The notes: generated from the sequence alone by a model not told the origin. DNA of 64,000 nucleotides from Candidatus Palauibacter scopulicola (GCF_947581915.1 NZ_CANPWG010000062.1:1-64000); one strand, 5' to 3'. Numbered from the stretch's first letter, positions 52,828 through 61,443 are shown. A program made the numbers and translations.

Positions 52828-53531
52828 ATCTGCGGCATGTCGGCGACCTGACCCGCGTGGAAATCCAGCGCGCCAAGCCTCTGTTGGTGCGCCTGTATCT
52901 TGCCGGGGCGGCAGGTCTCGTCCTGTTCTACATCTTCGGACGGGCCACCGACGAGAACGTTCTGGCGGTCGTCATGGGAGTGACGCTGGGATTGCTTGTG
53001 GTGGTGCCCTTCGCCGTCATGCGAGACAGGCTCGATGGGACACTGGAGTTCCTGCTGTCCCTTCCGGTGACCGTATCCGATCTCGTTGCGGCCCGTTTCC
53101 TTGCGGCGGCCGCGGGGTTGTTGCCCGGCGTGATCGCCACCGGCGTGACGCTCATGCTGGTCGAGCCGCCCGCCGAGTGGGGGGTGCTTGTGGGGGTGGC
53201 GCCGTTTCAGATCGCGCTGGGGTACTGGGCGCTGCTCACGCTTGCGGCTTGGTGCCTGACGGCCGCTGCGGCTTGCGAACTGACCAGACTCATCACTTGG
53301 TCGATCGCAGCGATGGTTGTTCTTGTGGGTTGGGTCGCCCCGCGGGTGCTCGGCCTACTGCAACGCGAAGGCATCGGCGCCGCACTCCGGTCATTCCTGG
53401 AGCATCCCTACGCCCCCATCGCCATTGGAGTGGTCACGCTGGCCATCTTCACGTTGCTCGCCGCCGCCGCCTTCGGTATCGCTCAGCGGGGCGTGGCACG
53501 CTATCCCTCTCGGCCCGAGAAACCTCTCTGA
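52824..53531 (+). CDS. ABC-2-type transporter permease, TTG start
   Basis: Membrane subunit of 235 residues with six hydrophobic segments, e.g. VRLYLAGAAGLVLFYIFG, VLAVVMGVTLGLLVVVPFAV and AIGVVTLAIFTLLAAAAFGIA. DRLDGTLEFLLSLPVTVSDLVAARFL is the cytoplasmic loop pattern typical of ABC-2 exporters. The TTG at 52824 overlaps the ATPase stop (TTGA), and no ATG or GTG is available between there and the first membrane helix, so TTG is the best start. Its 3' end overlaps the convergent GyrI-like gene by 31 bp. Confidence 0.82.
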   Translation: MNLRHVGDLTRVEIQRAKPLLVRLYLAGAAGLVLFYIFGRATDENVLAVVMGVTLGLLVVVPFAVMRDRLDGTLEFLLSLPVTVSDLVAARFLAAAAGLLPGVIATGVTLMLVEPPAEWGVLVGVAPFQIALGYWALLTLAAWCLTAAAACELTRLITWSIAAMVVLVGWVAPRVLGLLQREGIGAALRSFLEHPYAPIAIGVVTLAIFTLLAAAAFGIAQRGVARYPSRPEKPL

Positions 53532-54187
53532 CCGGACGGCCCACCACCACGGCCCAGATCCGCTTTGCGAATGCGGTATCTGAGGATCGTGCGGTATTCG
53601 TCGGGGTTGCCGGGGCCGGCCATGCTCGGGCCGACGATGTACTCCTCCTCGTGTCCGCCGAACGTCTCGTAGCCCCCGGCCTCGACGAACGCCTTGAGGC
53701 GCTCGATCGTCGGCTGCTCGGCGTCGTAGCGGCCGATGTGGAGGATCTCGGCCACCGTTCCATACTCCCACGTCGTGATTGAGGTGGTCACGCCGTCCGG
53801 CGGCGTGTGCTCCGGCAGCGACTCCACGGCCTCGGGGACAGGTAGCGCGTAGCGGCCGACCCATTCGCCGCGCGGAATCTCGTCGAGCCCGTCCTGCCAG
53901 CGCGCGCGGGCGACCGGGGGTGTGAAGCCGGTTGCCGCTCCGCTCGAGAAGTAGAGTTGGAAGAGAAGCCCGAACGCAGCGCTGCCGATGTCGTCCGGAT
54001 CGCCGATGGCCCGCACCTCCAGCACCCGCTCGTCCACCCGCTCCACGATCCGCGGCTCGACCAAGCGGTCGTACCCGGCCGGATCGACCCCCTGCCCGCC
54101 GAGTTCGACCGCAGCGACTGCCGCACCAAGGGACCATGCCAGGAGCCCGTGGGCACACCGCAGAACAGCAAGGGTGCGCCGGTTCAT
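53501..54187 (-). CDS. Membrane-anchored or secreted GyrI-like small-molecule-binding protein
   Basis: Protein of 228 residues with an N-terminal hydrophobic signal or anchor (GLLAWSLGAAVAAV) followed by a GyrI/SOUL-like domain: GVTTSITTWEYGTVAEILHIG, then DAEQPTIERLKAFVEAGGYE and the closing EEYIVGPSMAG with EYRTILRYRIRK. GyrI-like domains bind drugs or other small molecules and are also known in DNA-gyrase inhibitors and BmrR-type regulators. This version lacks a DNA-binding domain. It starts at the end of the VapC-like gene (ATGA overlap), making an unusual third gene of a toxin-antitoxin operon. Its function here is unknown. Confidence 0.75.
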   Translation of the reverse strand: MNRRTLAVLRCAHGLLAWSLGAAVAAVELGGQGVDPAGYDRLVEPRIVERVDERVLEVRAIGDPDDIGSAAFGLLFQLYFSSGAATGFTPPVARARWQDGLDEIPRGEWVGRYALPVPEAVESLPEHTPPDGVTTSITTWEYGTVAEILHIGRYDAEQPTIERLKAFVEAGGYETFGGHEEEYIVGPSMAGPGNPDEYRTILRYRIRKADLGRGGGPSGQRGFSGREG

Positions 54188-54573
54188 GGCAGGTCCAGAA
54201 TCGGGATACCCATGGCTTCTGCTGCGCTCGCCATACGGCGATCGTAGCTGGCAAGTTCAACGGCTTGGCCACGCCCCCGCAGAAACTCCAGCGACGCCAG
54301 GTGAAGCCCATCCAGTGTCCGAACGGTAACCGGGAATGCATCGAGCGCACGGGCCAGCACGGGCGGTGCCAACTCCACCAGCGAGATTCGGGCGATCACG
54401 GCGTGTGCAGCCTCCGATCGCGATGGCGCCAACTTCCGCGCGTGCAGAGTTGTCCAGATCTCGTACTCCAGGAGGCGGCTGGAGACAAGGTTTTCCGTCC
54501 AGAAAGGGGTGGGCGGCCGGCGATCTTCGGCGAGCAGGTGGGCCAGGGCGACCGAGGTGTCGACGTAGATCAC
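54184..54573 (-). CDS. vapC: PIN-domain toxin, VapC-type ribonuclease
   Basis: Ribonuclease toxin of 129 residues. The PIN acidic residues are visible: D5 in IYVDTS, Glu at 36 or 38 in SSRLLEYEIW, D88 in RTLDGLHLA and D111 in SYDRRM. The spacing fits Mg-dependent VapC toxins that cleave tRNA or rRNA. Antitoxin gene upstream overlaps by ATGA; the GyrI-like gene follows by the same overlap. Autoregulation through the palindrome at 54871-54894 is expected. Confidence 0.9.
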   Translation of the reverse strand: MIYVDTSVALAHLLAEDRRPPTPFWTENLVSSRLLEYEIWTTLHARKLAPSRSEAAHAVIARISLVELAPPVLARALDAFPVTVRTLDGLHLASLEFLRGRGQAVELASYDRRMASAAEAMGIPILDLP

Positions 54574-54863
54574 CGATCGCTGCGAAGGTCGTCGAGTTCA
54601 CGCAGCAACTCGGCAAGTGTAGCCACCGGCGGTCCGCCTCTGGGGGGCTCGGAGCCCGGAGAGAGTGCAGGAGTCAGCCAACCCTTCCGCACCGCATCGG
54701 CAAGCATGGCGTCAGCGAGGACAGGGCTCCGCGATGCACGCGGCGGACGGATCTCGGCGACGACCCGGTCGCGGTCCGTGACGAGTACGGTCTCACCTGC
54801 TTCGGCGAGACGTACGTACTCGCTCAGCTTGCTGTTCAGTGTCTTGATGCCTACGGATCTCAT
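54570..54863 (-). CDS. vapB: Phd/YefM-type antitoxin partner of VapC
   Basis: Antitoxin of 97 residues. The N-terminal half (SVGIKTLNSKLSEYVRLAEAGETVLVTDRDRVVAEIRPP) is the Phd/YefM DNA-binding fold; the C-terminal half is proline-rich and would wrap around the toxin, ending LAELLRELDDLRSD. It starts 8 bp from the palindromic operator, so its leader is very short. It overlaps the toxin gene by 4 bp. Phd-type antitoxins paired with PIN toxins are common. Confidence 0.88.
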   Translation of the reverse strand: MRSVGIKTLNSKLSEYVRLAEAGETVLVTDRDRVVAEIRPPRASRSPVLADAMLADAVRKGWLTPALSPGSEPPRGGPPVATLAELLRELDDLRSDR

Positions 54864-54870
54864 GTCACTG

Positions 54871-54894
54871 TAGGTAGCTACTGGTAGCTACCTA
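54871..54894. promoter_or_regulatory. 24 bp near-perfect palindromic operator of the toxin-antitoxin operon
   Basis: TAGGTAGCTAC and GTAGCTACCTA form two perfect 11 bp arms around a TG centre at 54871-54894, 8 bp upstream of the antitoxin start. Within it, two GGTAGCTAC units (54873-54882 and 54883-54892) repeat with exactly 10 bp period, i.e. on the same DNA face. A -35-like TTGACC (minus strand, 54901 to 54896) overlaps one end. Binding of antitoxin dimers to such repeats is the standard autoregulation of Phd-type systems. Confidence 0.7.
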
Positions 54895-54896
54895 GG

Positions 54897-55421
54897 TCAA
54901 GTGGTGGCCTTCGATTCGAGGCGGATCGCCCGCCAGGTCGCGGCGACCGCTGCGATTGACGCGAGGAGGTGGAGGGCGAGGGCGATCTGCTCGGCGGACT
55001 CCAAGGCGCCGGCGCGGTCCAGGAGAAGGCGCCAGTTGTTCGAGTGATCGCCGATCACGGGGAGGGCGAGGCGGTTCGCGCCGGCCATGGACTCCGCCGC
55101 GTACATCAGGCTCTCGGCCGACCACAGAGCGCTCACCGCCGCCGGAGTCGACTCCCCCCGCCGCCACAGCCGGTACGTGATGTAGAGGGGCACGGCGAGT
55201 TGAAGTGCGGGCCCGGCCAGGACGGCAAGCGTTTCTCCGCCGGCCGAGACCCGGGCCAACGGAGAGAAGATGAGGCGGCCGGCCTCGTGGATGAGGAGGT
55301 TGATCCCGTCCACCCAGTGGTAGCGGTAGAAGAAGACGAGCCACGCGGTGTACACGCACATGACGACGAGCCCCACACGCCGGGGCCCGATCGTCTTCCA
55401 CAGGTACGAGAGGATCTTCAC
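54897..55421 (-). CDS. Uncharacterised multi-pass membrane protein (M50-like fold, lacking full HExxH)
   Basis: Membrane protein of 174 residues with about four hydrophobic segments. INLLIHEAGRLIF resembles the zinc-binding helix of M50-type proteases, but HEAGR lacks the second histidine of HExxH, so proteolysis is unlikely. GPALQLAVPLYITYRLWRR and the later LPVIGDHSNNWRLLLDR with SIAAVAATWRAIRLE match a conserved hypothetical family. It lies just downstream of the large BNR protein gene on the same strand. The palindromic operator for the toxin-antitoxin pair begins at the other end, past its stop codon. Confidence 0.7.
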   Translation of the reverse strand: MKILSYLWKTIGPRRVGLVVMCVYTAWLVFFYRYHWVDGINLLIHEAGRLIFSPLARVSAGGETLAVLAGPALQLAVPLYITYRLWRRGESTPAAVSALWSAESLMYAAESMAGANRLALPVIGDHSNNWRLLLDRAGALESAEQIALALHLLASIAAVAATWRAIRLESKATT

Positions 55422-55474
55422 GCGGGGACGCCCGCCGGGTTACCGGAGCCGACCCCGCGGGTGAAAGCCGGCAC

Positions 55475-58400
55475 CTACCCGTTCGGCGGCCAGTCCGGGA
55501 GCGCGCGGCCCGTCGTCCACGGCACGCCGGCCGCCTCCAGCCGCGCCTCGAGCGCCGGCAGGTCCGTCTCGATCAACTGCCGCATGTCCGGATACAGCGC
55601 GGTGAAGGCGTCGTTCGCGATCCGGTACTGCTCGCGGTGCGTCTGCGTAGGGCCGTGCAGGCCGTTCCAGTGGCCGCGCACGACCTGGTTCACGCGGGCC
55701 ACGATCCCCGGCATGTCCGGCTCGGCGCGGGAGGCCCGCGTGCGGGAGCCGTTCAGCGTCTCCTGCAGGTCGAGGAGCCGCAGCTCCAGCGCGCGGGCCT
55801 CCTGCCGGAGGGCCGGGTCGGCCGACGGCCAGCGGTCCAGGGCCTGCTTCATGGCCGAGATGCGGGCCATCGCGGCCCCCGCCACACGCTGCGTCCCGGA
55901 GACGGCGCGGAGCAGCTCCCCGGTCTGTCGCTGGAAGGCGAGCACCGCCGCCCGGTCCTGGAGCGGGATCGCCGAGCCCCCCATGGGCGCGATCTCGAAC
56001 GGCACCGGCCCGGCCAGCTCGGTCACCTCGCCGTCCACGCGCCGCGAGAGCGACACCGTGTAGCTCCCGGGCAGCGCCATGGGCCCGTTGCCGCCCCCGC
56101 CCCCGAACCCGCCAAAGCCGCCACCGCCGCCCCCCGTGACCGGGTTGTAGCCGGGGTACCGGTAGTTCCACGTCGCCCGGCGCATGCCCCGCGAGGCCGA
56201 GCCGTTCACCGTGTTCACCACGCTCCCGTCCGCATCCCGGATCGTCAGGAACACCCTCGGCGCCTCCTCCCGGTCCTCCGCCTCCAGCTCCTCCCACGTC
56301 GGGTAGGGCGTGTCCTCCCCCTGCCGCTGCAACCGCCGCTCCTCCGCCTGCCGCGCCGCCTCCCGCGTCCGCAGCGTCTCGCCCACGTAGTAGGTGAACG
56401 TGACCCCGAACGCCGGGTTGTCCGCCGTGTAGAAGCTCGACCCGCTCGTCCCCCCGGGACTCCAGCGCAGGTACATCTCCCCGTCCTTCACGTCGAAGAT
56501 GTGCCCATCCGAGGCGAGGATCTCGTCCGACCGCGCCGCCAGTTCCCGGAGCGGCGTGTAGTCGTCGACCACGTAGAACGAGCGCCCGAAGGTCGCCGCC
56601 ACCAGGTCATCCTCCCGCTTCTGGATCTCCAGTTCGCGCACCGGGATCGTCGGCAGCCCCGTCCCCAGTTCCATCCACGACTCGCCGCCGTTCACCGACG
56701 TGAAGGCCGAGAACTCCGTCCCCAGGAAGAGCAGGTTCGGTTCCACGTGATCCTGCACGATCGAGAAGGCGGGTCCGTTCTCCGGCAGGTCCCCCGAGAT
56801 CGAAGTCCACGTCACCCCGCGGTCCGTCGACTTCAGAACGTAGGGCCGGAAGTCGCCCCGCTTGAAGTTGTTGATGACGGCGAACACGGTGTTCGGATCG
56901 TGCAGCGACGCCTCCACGTCGTGCACGAAGCTCGTGTCCGGCACGCCCGGAAAGCTCTCCACCGCGCGCCAGTTCTCGCCCCCGTCCTCCGTCACCTGCA
57001 CGAGCCCATCGTCCGTGCCCGCGTAGATGAGTCCCTCCACGAACGGCGACTCGGAGACCGCCACGATGTGCCCGAACACCGACGTCGAGCGGTTCTTGCC
57101 CACCGCGTCCACGCTCCACACCCGCCCCATCACCTCGAGCTGGTTGCGGTCGAGGTTGCGCGTGAGGTCGCCCGAAATCGGCCGCCAGGTCGAGGCCTGG
57201 TCGTCCGACTGGAAGAGGACCTGGGCCCCGTAGTAGAGACGGTGGTTGTCGTGCGGCGACATGTGGAGCGCCGCGTCCCAGTACCAGCGCAGCGGCGGCC
57301 CGTCCGCGTCTTCCTGCGGCTGGATGTCGAGCCGTTCCTTCGACACCCGGTCGAAGCGCGACAGGACGCCGTTCTGGAGCTGCGAGTAGATGATGTCCGG
57401 GTTCTCGGGATCGATGACGGGGTCGAACCCGTCGCCCCCCAGCGTCACGTACCAGTCCGAGTTCCGGATCCCCGCGTTGTCGGCCGTCTGCGCGGGACCG
57501 CCGAGCGTGTTGTTGTCCTGCGTGCCCCCGTACACGTAGTAGAACGGCTCGTCGTTCGAGGTCGCGACCTTGTAGAACTGGGTGAGGGGGAGGTTGGAGA
57601 AGAAGTGCCAGCTCTCCCCGAAGTCGAATGTCTCGTACAAACCCCCGTCGTTGCCGAGGATGATGTGCTCCGGGTCGTCCGGGTCGAACACGATCGCGTG
57701 ATGGTCCACGTGGACGCCCTGCGTGGGGAGGCGCTCCCACGTCTCCCCGCCGTCCTCCGACATCTCGACGAAGGTGTCGAGCGAGTAGATGCGGTCGAAG
57801 CGGTGCGGGTCCGCGTACAGTTCGTGGTAGTACATGGGCGCGCCCGACTGGTAGCGGGAGGTGCGCGACCAGTTCTCCCCCATGTTCTCCGAGCGGAAGG
57901 TGCCGCCGGCGTCGCCGCTCGCCTCCACGATCGCGTACAGCACGTCCGGGTTCTGCGGCGAGATCGCGAACCCGATCCGCCCCTTGTCCCCCGAGGGGAG
58001 GCCGCGGTTGATCTCGCGCCACGTGTTCCCGCCGTCCGTCGACTTGTGGATGCCCGAGCCCGGCCCGCCGTCGATCATCGTCCACTGGTGGCGCCGCCGC
58101 TGCCACGAGGTGGCGTACATCACGTCCGGGTTCCGCGGGTCGAAGTAGACCTCGTTCACGCCCGTGTGCTCGTCGATCTCGAGCACCGGTTCCCAGCTCT
58201 CGCCCCCGTCCATCGTGCGGTACAGCCCGCGCTCGCCGCCCGCGTTCCACAGCGGCCCCTGCGCCGCCACGAAGACCACATCCGAATCGTCCGGGTGGAT
58301 CTGGATCTTCCCGATGTGCTCGGAGGTCTCGAGGCCCATGTTGCGGAACGAGCGCCCCCCGTCGATCGACTTGTAGACGCCGTCCCCGTACCCCACCGAG

Positions 58401-58837
58401 CGCTGCCCGTTGTTCTCCCCCGTCCCCACCCAGAGCGTGAGGTGATCGTGGGGGTCGAGCGCGATGGCGCCGATGGAGTAGGACCCGTAGTTGTCGAAGA
58501 TCGGCGTCCAGGTCGTCCCCGCGTTCGTCGTCTTCCACACGTTCCCGGAGGAGGCCGCGACGTACCACACGCTCCGGTCCGTCGGGTCCACCGCGATGTC
58601 CGCGATCCGCCCGGAGGCCAGCGCGGGGCCGATGCTCCGCCACCGGATGCCCGAGATGAACCCGGCGTTCAGTTCGGGCGCGTCGTCCTCGTCATCCTCG
58701 CCCTCCTGCGCGGCGAGCGCCCCGGGAGTGCCGAGCGCGCCGAGCGCCGCCATCCCCGCGAGGAGAAGGGCGGGGAAGCGGGAGAGGACGCCCCGTCGGG
58801 CGTACGGGTTCGCGTGGAGTCTCTCGAAATCGATCAT
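55475..58837 (-). CDS. Large secreted Asp-box/BNR-repeat beta-propeller protein (VPS10/sortilin-like)
   Basis: Secreted 1120-residue protein. Near the N-terminus (residues 20-43) is a signal peptide ending GALAAQE, followed by an acidic stretch. The body is two propellers built of Asp-box blades, seen as NAGTTWTP, SIDGGRSF, TMDGGESWEP, STDGGNTWRE, SEDGGETWER, TEDGGENWRA, STDRGVTWTS and SVNGGESWME. From about residue 800 follow a beta domain and a helical C-terminal region. Such proteins are often called glycosyl hydrolases in databases, but no hydrolase motif is visible. They are numerous in Gemmatimonadota. AAGGTG precedes the ATG. Role unknown; protein or carbohydrate binding is likely. Confidence 0.85.
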   Translation of the reverse strand: MIDFERLHANPYARRGVLSRFPALLLAGMAALGALGTPGALAAQEGEDDEDDAPELNAGFISGIRWRSIGPALASGRIADIAVDPTDRSVWYVAASSGNVWKTTNAGTTWTPIFDNYGSYSIGAIALDPHDHLTLWVGTGENNGQRSVGYGDGVYKSIDGGRSFRNMGLETSEHIGKIQIHPDDSDVVFVAAQGPLWNAGGERGLYRTMDGGESWEPVLEIDEHTGVNEVYFDPRNPDVMYATSWQRRRHQWTMIDGGPGSGIHKSTDGGNTWREINRGLPSGDKGRIGFAISPQNPDVLYAIVEASGDAGGTFRSENMGENWSRTSRYQSGAPMYYHELYADPHRFDRIYSLDTFVEMSEDGGETWERLPTQGVHVDHHAIVFDPDDPEHIILGNDGGLYETFDFGESWHFFSNLPLTQFYKVATSNDEPFYYVYGGTQDNNTLGGPAQTADNAGIRNSDWYVTLGGDGFDPVIDPENPDIIYSQLQNGVLSRFDRVSKERLDIQPQEDADGPPLRWYWDAALHMSPHDNHRLYYGAQVLFQSDDQASTWRPISGDLTRNLDRNQLEVMGRVWSVDAVGKNRSTSVFGHIVAVSESPFVEGLIYAGTDDGLVQVTEDGGENWRAVESFPGVPDTSFVHDVEASLHDPNTVFAVINNFKRGDFRPYVLKSTDRGVTWTSISGDLPENGPAFSIVQDHVEPNLLFLGTEFSAFTSVNGGESWMELGTGLPTIPVRELEIQKREDDLVAATFGRSFYVVDDYTPLRELAARSDEILASDGHIFDVKDGEMYLRWSPGGTSGSSFYTADNPAFGVTFTYYVGETLRTREAARQAEERRLQRQGEDTPYPTWEELEAEDREEAPRVFLTIRDADGSVVNTVNGSASRGMRRATWNYRYPGYNPVTGGGGGGFGGFGGGGGNGPMALPGSYTVSLSRRVDGEVTELAGPVPFEIAPMGGSAIPLQDRAAVLAFQRQTGELLRAVSGTQRVAGAAMARISAMKQALDRWPSADPALRQEARALELRLLDLQETLNGSRTRASRAEPDMPGIVARVNQVVRGHWNGLHGPTQTHREQYRIANDAFTALYPDMRQLIETDLPALEARLEAAGVPWTTGRALPDWPPNG

Positions 58838-58936
58838 GATCGCACCTTGTGAGTTCTGGCCGTGGTCTTGAAGCCTCGCCGCCGGGGAATTCGCAGCTTG
58901 GGAAGGTCAGTCCGAGGGTGGGAGAAGGGCAACCCG

Positions 58937-59197
58937 TCAGCCGGAATCGGTCTCGGAGTCGGGCCGCGGAACTCCGAACATGTGCCCTTCGACGCGGGCG
59001 ACCCGGTCTGCCGTGGCCACGCGCGTCTCCACGAGTTCGGCGCGGACGGCGTCGATGCGGTTGCCCAGACGCTCGTCCGCCCCGCGGATTTCGGCGCGCA
59101 GTTCCCTGCGCTGGTTGCGCGACAGGCCGCAGAAGATGACGCAAATGCCGATCAGCGTTGCCGCCAGGACGAGGTCGGCGATCAGATCCGTTCCCAT
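58937..59197 (-). CDS. Small membrane-anchored coiled-coil protein
   Basis: 86-residue protein with one N-terminal membrane helix (LIADLVLAATLIGICVIFCGL) followed by a long heptad-like stretch (RRELRAEIRGADERLGNRID to RVARVEGHMFG). Similar short helix-plus-coiled-coil proteins occur widely as uncharacterised genes. Ribosome-binding site is weak (GGAG about 13 bases before ATG). It is upstream of the BNR gene on the same strand, separated by 99 bp. The 245 bp beyond its start (59198-59442) contain nothing I can recognise. Confidence 0.55.
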   Translation of the reverse strand: MGTDLIADLVLAATLIGICVIFCGLSRNQRRELRAEIRGADERLGNRIDAVRAELVETRVATADRVARVEGHMFGVPRPDSETDSG

Positions 59198-59442
59198 GGT
59201 GTCGCAAACACTCCGGTTAAGGTTCGTGAGTGAGCGAGGGCTCCCGCCCCGGTGCTCGACCCGTCCCGAACCTACGGCCCCCCGTCAACACGCAATCATC
59301 CGAGGACGCACGGACCAGCGGAGGACAACGCCGGCCGACGCGGCCTGGATGGTGGCGTCGCGGTCTCGCGGCTATCTGTCTGAGCTTCATCAACTCGCAC
59401 TGCTGACATCCGACCGTCGGTCCGGGACGCAACGTGTTCTCC

Positions 59443-60537
59443 TTATGCCGACACCTTCGGCAGCACCACCGCCACCTCTTCTGGCAATAGCGCCGCAGCG
59501 CTCATCCTCCACAGGAGGTGCAAAACCGCATTCCGCTCGCTCCGGGTCAACTCACGCTGCCCTTCCATGAGCACGGTCAGAGCTGCCGTGGATTTTGGGG
59601 ATATCAGCCGGCGTCGCTTCGCCACGTCGGCAATCCGCGAAGCAGCACGCCGGATGGCATTGCTCGACTCCACAGGCTCACCGGTGGCTTGATTCGTCGG
59701 CCGGCGATCAGGCTCGTCTGTCTCAGGATCGGACGGGAGCGACGCTCCCTCGGTTTGCCCTCTGTGCAATCCTGCTCGGGACTTGCGGTTCTGCTCATCT
59801 CTAGCGGGAAGACCGAACGCCTCATCGAGCGTTGGCGCCAGCAGATCCGACGGAAGATCGGCAAGACTCCGGATCTCGTTCCAGATCCTGACGCGCAGTA
59901 TAGCCCGCCTCATGATGGACTCCATCGCCCTCCTTCCGTGATGGTTCCGGGCACGGAGCCAAGCTTCAGCCACTGCTCTCGCCAGCGTTGGATCGCCGCC
60001 GATGCTCGGCCGTTCGGTTATCTGGACGAGCGCATCCTCGGTCAGTTCCTCGAGCAGTCCCCACCGTTGCGGATGTTCAGCCCCCCTGTCGAGAGCCTTG
60101 GCGCGCAACCATAGTCTCTGGAATGTGTTGCGCACGCCGCCAAGATACCTCTCCCGCGCCTCCCCGAATCGCCAGTGCACCACATCGGGCAGCAGCGTTA
60201 CCCCGATGAAAGTCCAAACATCATCTCTGAGCGCCTCGCCACTTTCGAGCAATGGCATCTCACCCATGGCCGCGCCCGTCGCGGCGTCGAACCGTGAGAA
60301 CGAAGGCCCCTCCGCGTGAGCGCCTAGTCCATTCGTCCGGGCGATCTGCAACAGGGCCTCTCGCACTTCATCTAGTTGCTCGGGGTCCATTCGAGATCCT
60401 CCCGTAGGAGCGTAGCGGACAGCCGATGGCAGATTGTAAGGGTCGAATCCCGTCCAGTTGGTTGGCCCACCCTCAACGAATCGGTCAAACAAGACGTCTG
60501 CAGCCGGGCCGGGCAGCCGCGGAAGGAGCATGACCAT
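59443..60537 (-). CDS. Uncharacterised protein of a defence-like cluster (DUF6339-like)
   Basis: 364-residue protein, cytoplasmic by appearance. It opens with LLPRLPGPAADVLFDRFVEGG, followed by GPTNWTGFDPYNLPSAVRYAP, then LRDDVWTFIGVTLLPDVVHWRF and a helical C-terminal half with a linker rich in Asp, Glu and Pro near residue 270. The pattern fits what I recall of DUF6339, found beside GHKL ATPase and PD-(D/E)xK genes; this is from memory. It directly follows the upstream gene (stop TAG, then ATG without a gap), with GGAGG in place. Base composition is less G+C-rich than the rest of the window, suggesting a transferred segment. Confidence 0.65.
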   Translation of the reverse strand: MVMLLPRLPGPAADVLFDRFVEGGPTNWTGFDPYNLPSAVRYAPTGGSRMDPEQLDEVREALLQIARTNGLGAHAEGPSFSRFDAATGAAMGEMPLLESGEALRDDVWTFIGVTLLPDVVHWRFGEARERYLGGVRNTFQRLWLRAKALDRGAEHPQRWGLLEELTEDALVQITERPSIGGDPTLARAVAEAWLRARNHHGRRAMESIMRRAILRVRIWNEIRSLADLPSDLLAPTLDEAFGLPARDEQNRKSRAGLHRGQTEGASLPSDPETDEPDRRPTNQATGEPVESSNAIRRAASRIADVAKRRRLISPKSTAALTVLMEGQRELTRSERNAVLHLLWRMSAAALLPEEVAVVLPKVSA

Positions 60538-61443
60538 CTAAACCTCCCGCAATTCGGCCAACTCAAGGACGGCAGCCCGAAACAGCCCCGGCCGCTGCTC
60601 GAGTAAGGAACGCATGAAGCTCGCATCCTTCTTGGGCCAGATCCCATTCAACCATGCCGCCGCTTGGGCCCCGAGGGACCCGCGGGCCGCTTCGGATATG
60701 ATCTCATTGGCTTCCGGGTCGCTCACGAGCCGTTCGCAGATCTGCCCCATGATCTCCGCTAGAAGCAGTTGAAGCGTGGGCGCATCTTGGTCTTCGATCC
60801 TGCTGATGAAGTCGGATTGGTCGCTGTTAATGTAGAGTCTAGCGGCACCTTGAAAATCACGGTTCCAATCTCGGGGCGACCAATGCAGATACCAAGGGGC
60901 CGCAGCTGCGGCGCCGTTCCCCAGGAGATCTCTGAAGTTGGCAACCTCCATAGGGAACCGGGGTTCCTCTCCTTCGATCAGCGCTCGCACAGAGTCCGAC
61001 CAGAGGCGACTTGCCGGCAGCCGCGGTGACAGTGGCCCTGGGTTCTCGGGTGCCTTTGCGAGGCTGACCTCTGTCTGAATGTCGAGGACGAGCGACAACT
61101 GATGGCCGGACAAGCCAATCTCGAACTCGGTCTCCCACGTCTCCTCTGCCAACTCGCGATGCTCGCGCCACACGATCAGCCTCGGCAGGCGCCCGGGGCC
61201 CGTACCGACGCGGACCCCAACGGCTAAACGAAGGGATTCGAGGGGGATACTGAGATCGTCCGCCACTTGGAGCGGGTCTAGGGTCACGTTCCGGCGGATC
61301 CGAAGTTTGCTTGCCGAGTCGAGATCCGGAAGGAAGTGGCCGAGCGTCATCCAGTTGGTATCGCTGAGCGAGAAGGTCCAAGGATCTGCCATGACGGCGG
61401 CTTCTGACAGAGTCAAGAAGGGGAAGGCAATGCGTTGGTTCAT
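60538..61443 (-). CDS. Uncharacterised protein of a defence-like cluster
   Basis: Not recognised. 301 residues, no membrane segment. The middle shows beta-rich text (LRLAVGVRVGTGPGRLPRL, ETEFEIGLSGHQLSLVLDIQ), the rest is helical, ending LLEQRPGLFRAAVLELAELRE. It overlaps the ATPase gene upstream (ATGA) and abuts the DUF6339-like gene downstream, so the three are co-translated. Such position suggests a structural or specificity subunit of the same system. Confidence 0.65.
   Translation of the reverse strand: MNQRIAFPFLTLSEAAVMADPWTFSLSDTNWMTLGHFLPDLDSASKLRIRRNVTLDPLQVADDLSIPLESLRLAVGVRVGTGPGRLPRLIVWREHRELAEETWETEFEIGLSGHQLSLVLDIQTEVSLAKAPENPGPLSPRLPASRLWSDSVRALIEGEEPRFPMEVANFRDLLGNGAAAAAPWYLHWSPRDWNRDFQGAARLYINSDQSDFISRIEDQDAPTLQLLLAEIMGQICERLVSDPEANEIISEAARGSLGAQAAAWLNGIWPKKDASFMRSLLEQRPGLFRAAVLELAELREV

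Noticed and set aside
54897-55421. Active M50-type membrane protease
   Set aside because: HEAGR lacks the second His of HExxH, and no other metal ligand pattern is convincing.
55475-58837. Glycosyl hydrolase annotation for the BNR protein
   Set aside because: Only Asp-box repeats are visible; no catalytic residues of sialidases or other hydrolases could be identified.
59198-59442. tRNA or attachment site at the edge of the A/T-richer segment
   Set aside because: No cloverleaf, no conserved TTCGA-type loop in the right context, and no direct repeat at the other end within the window.
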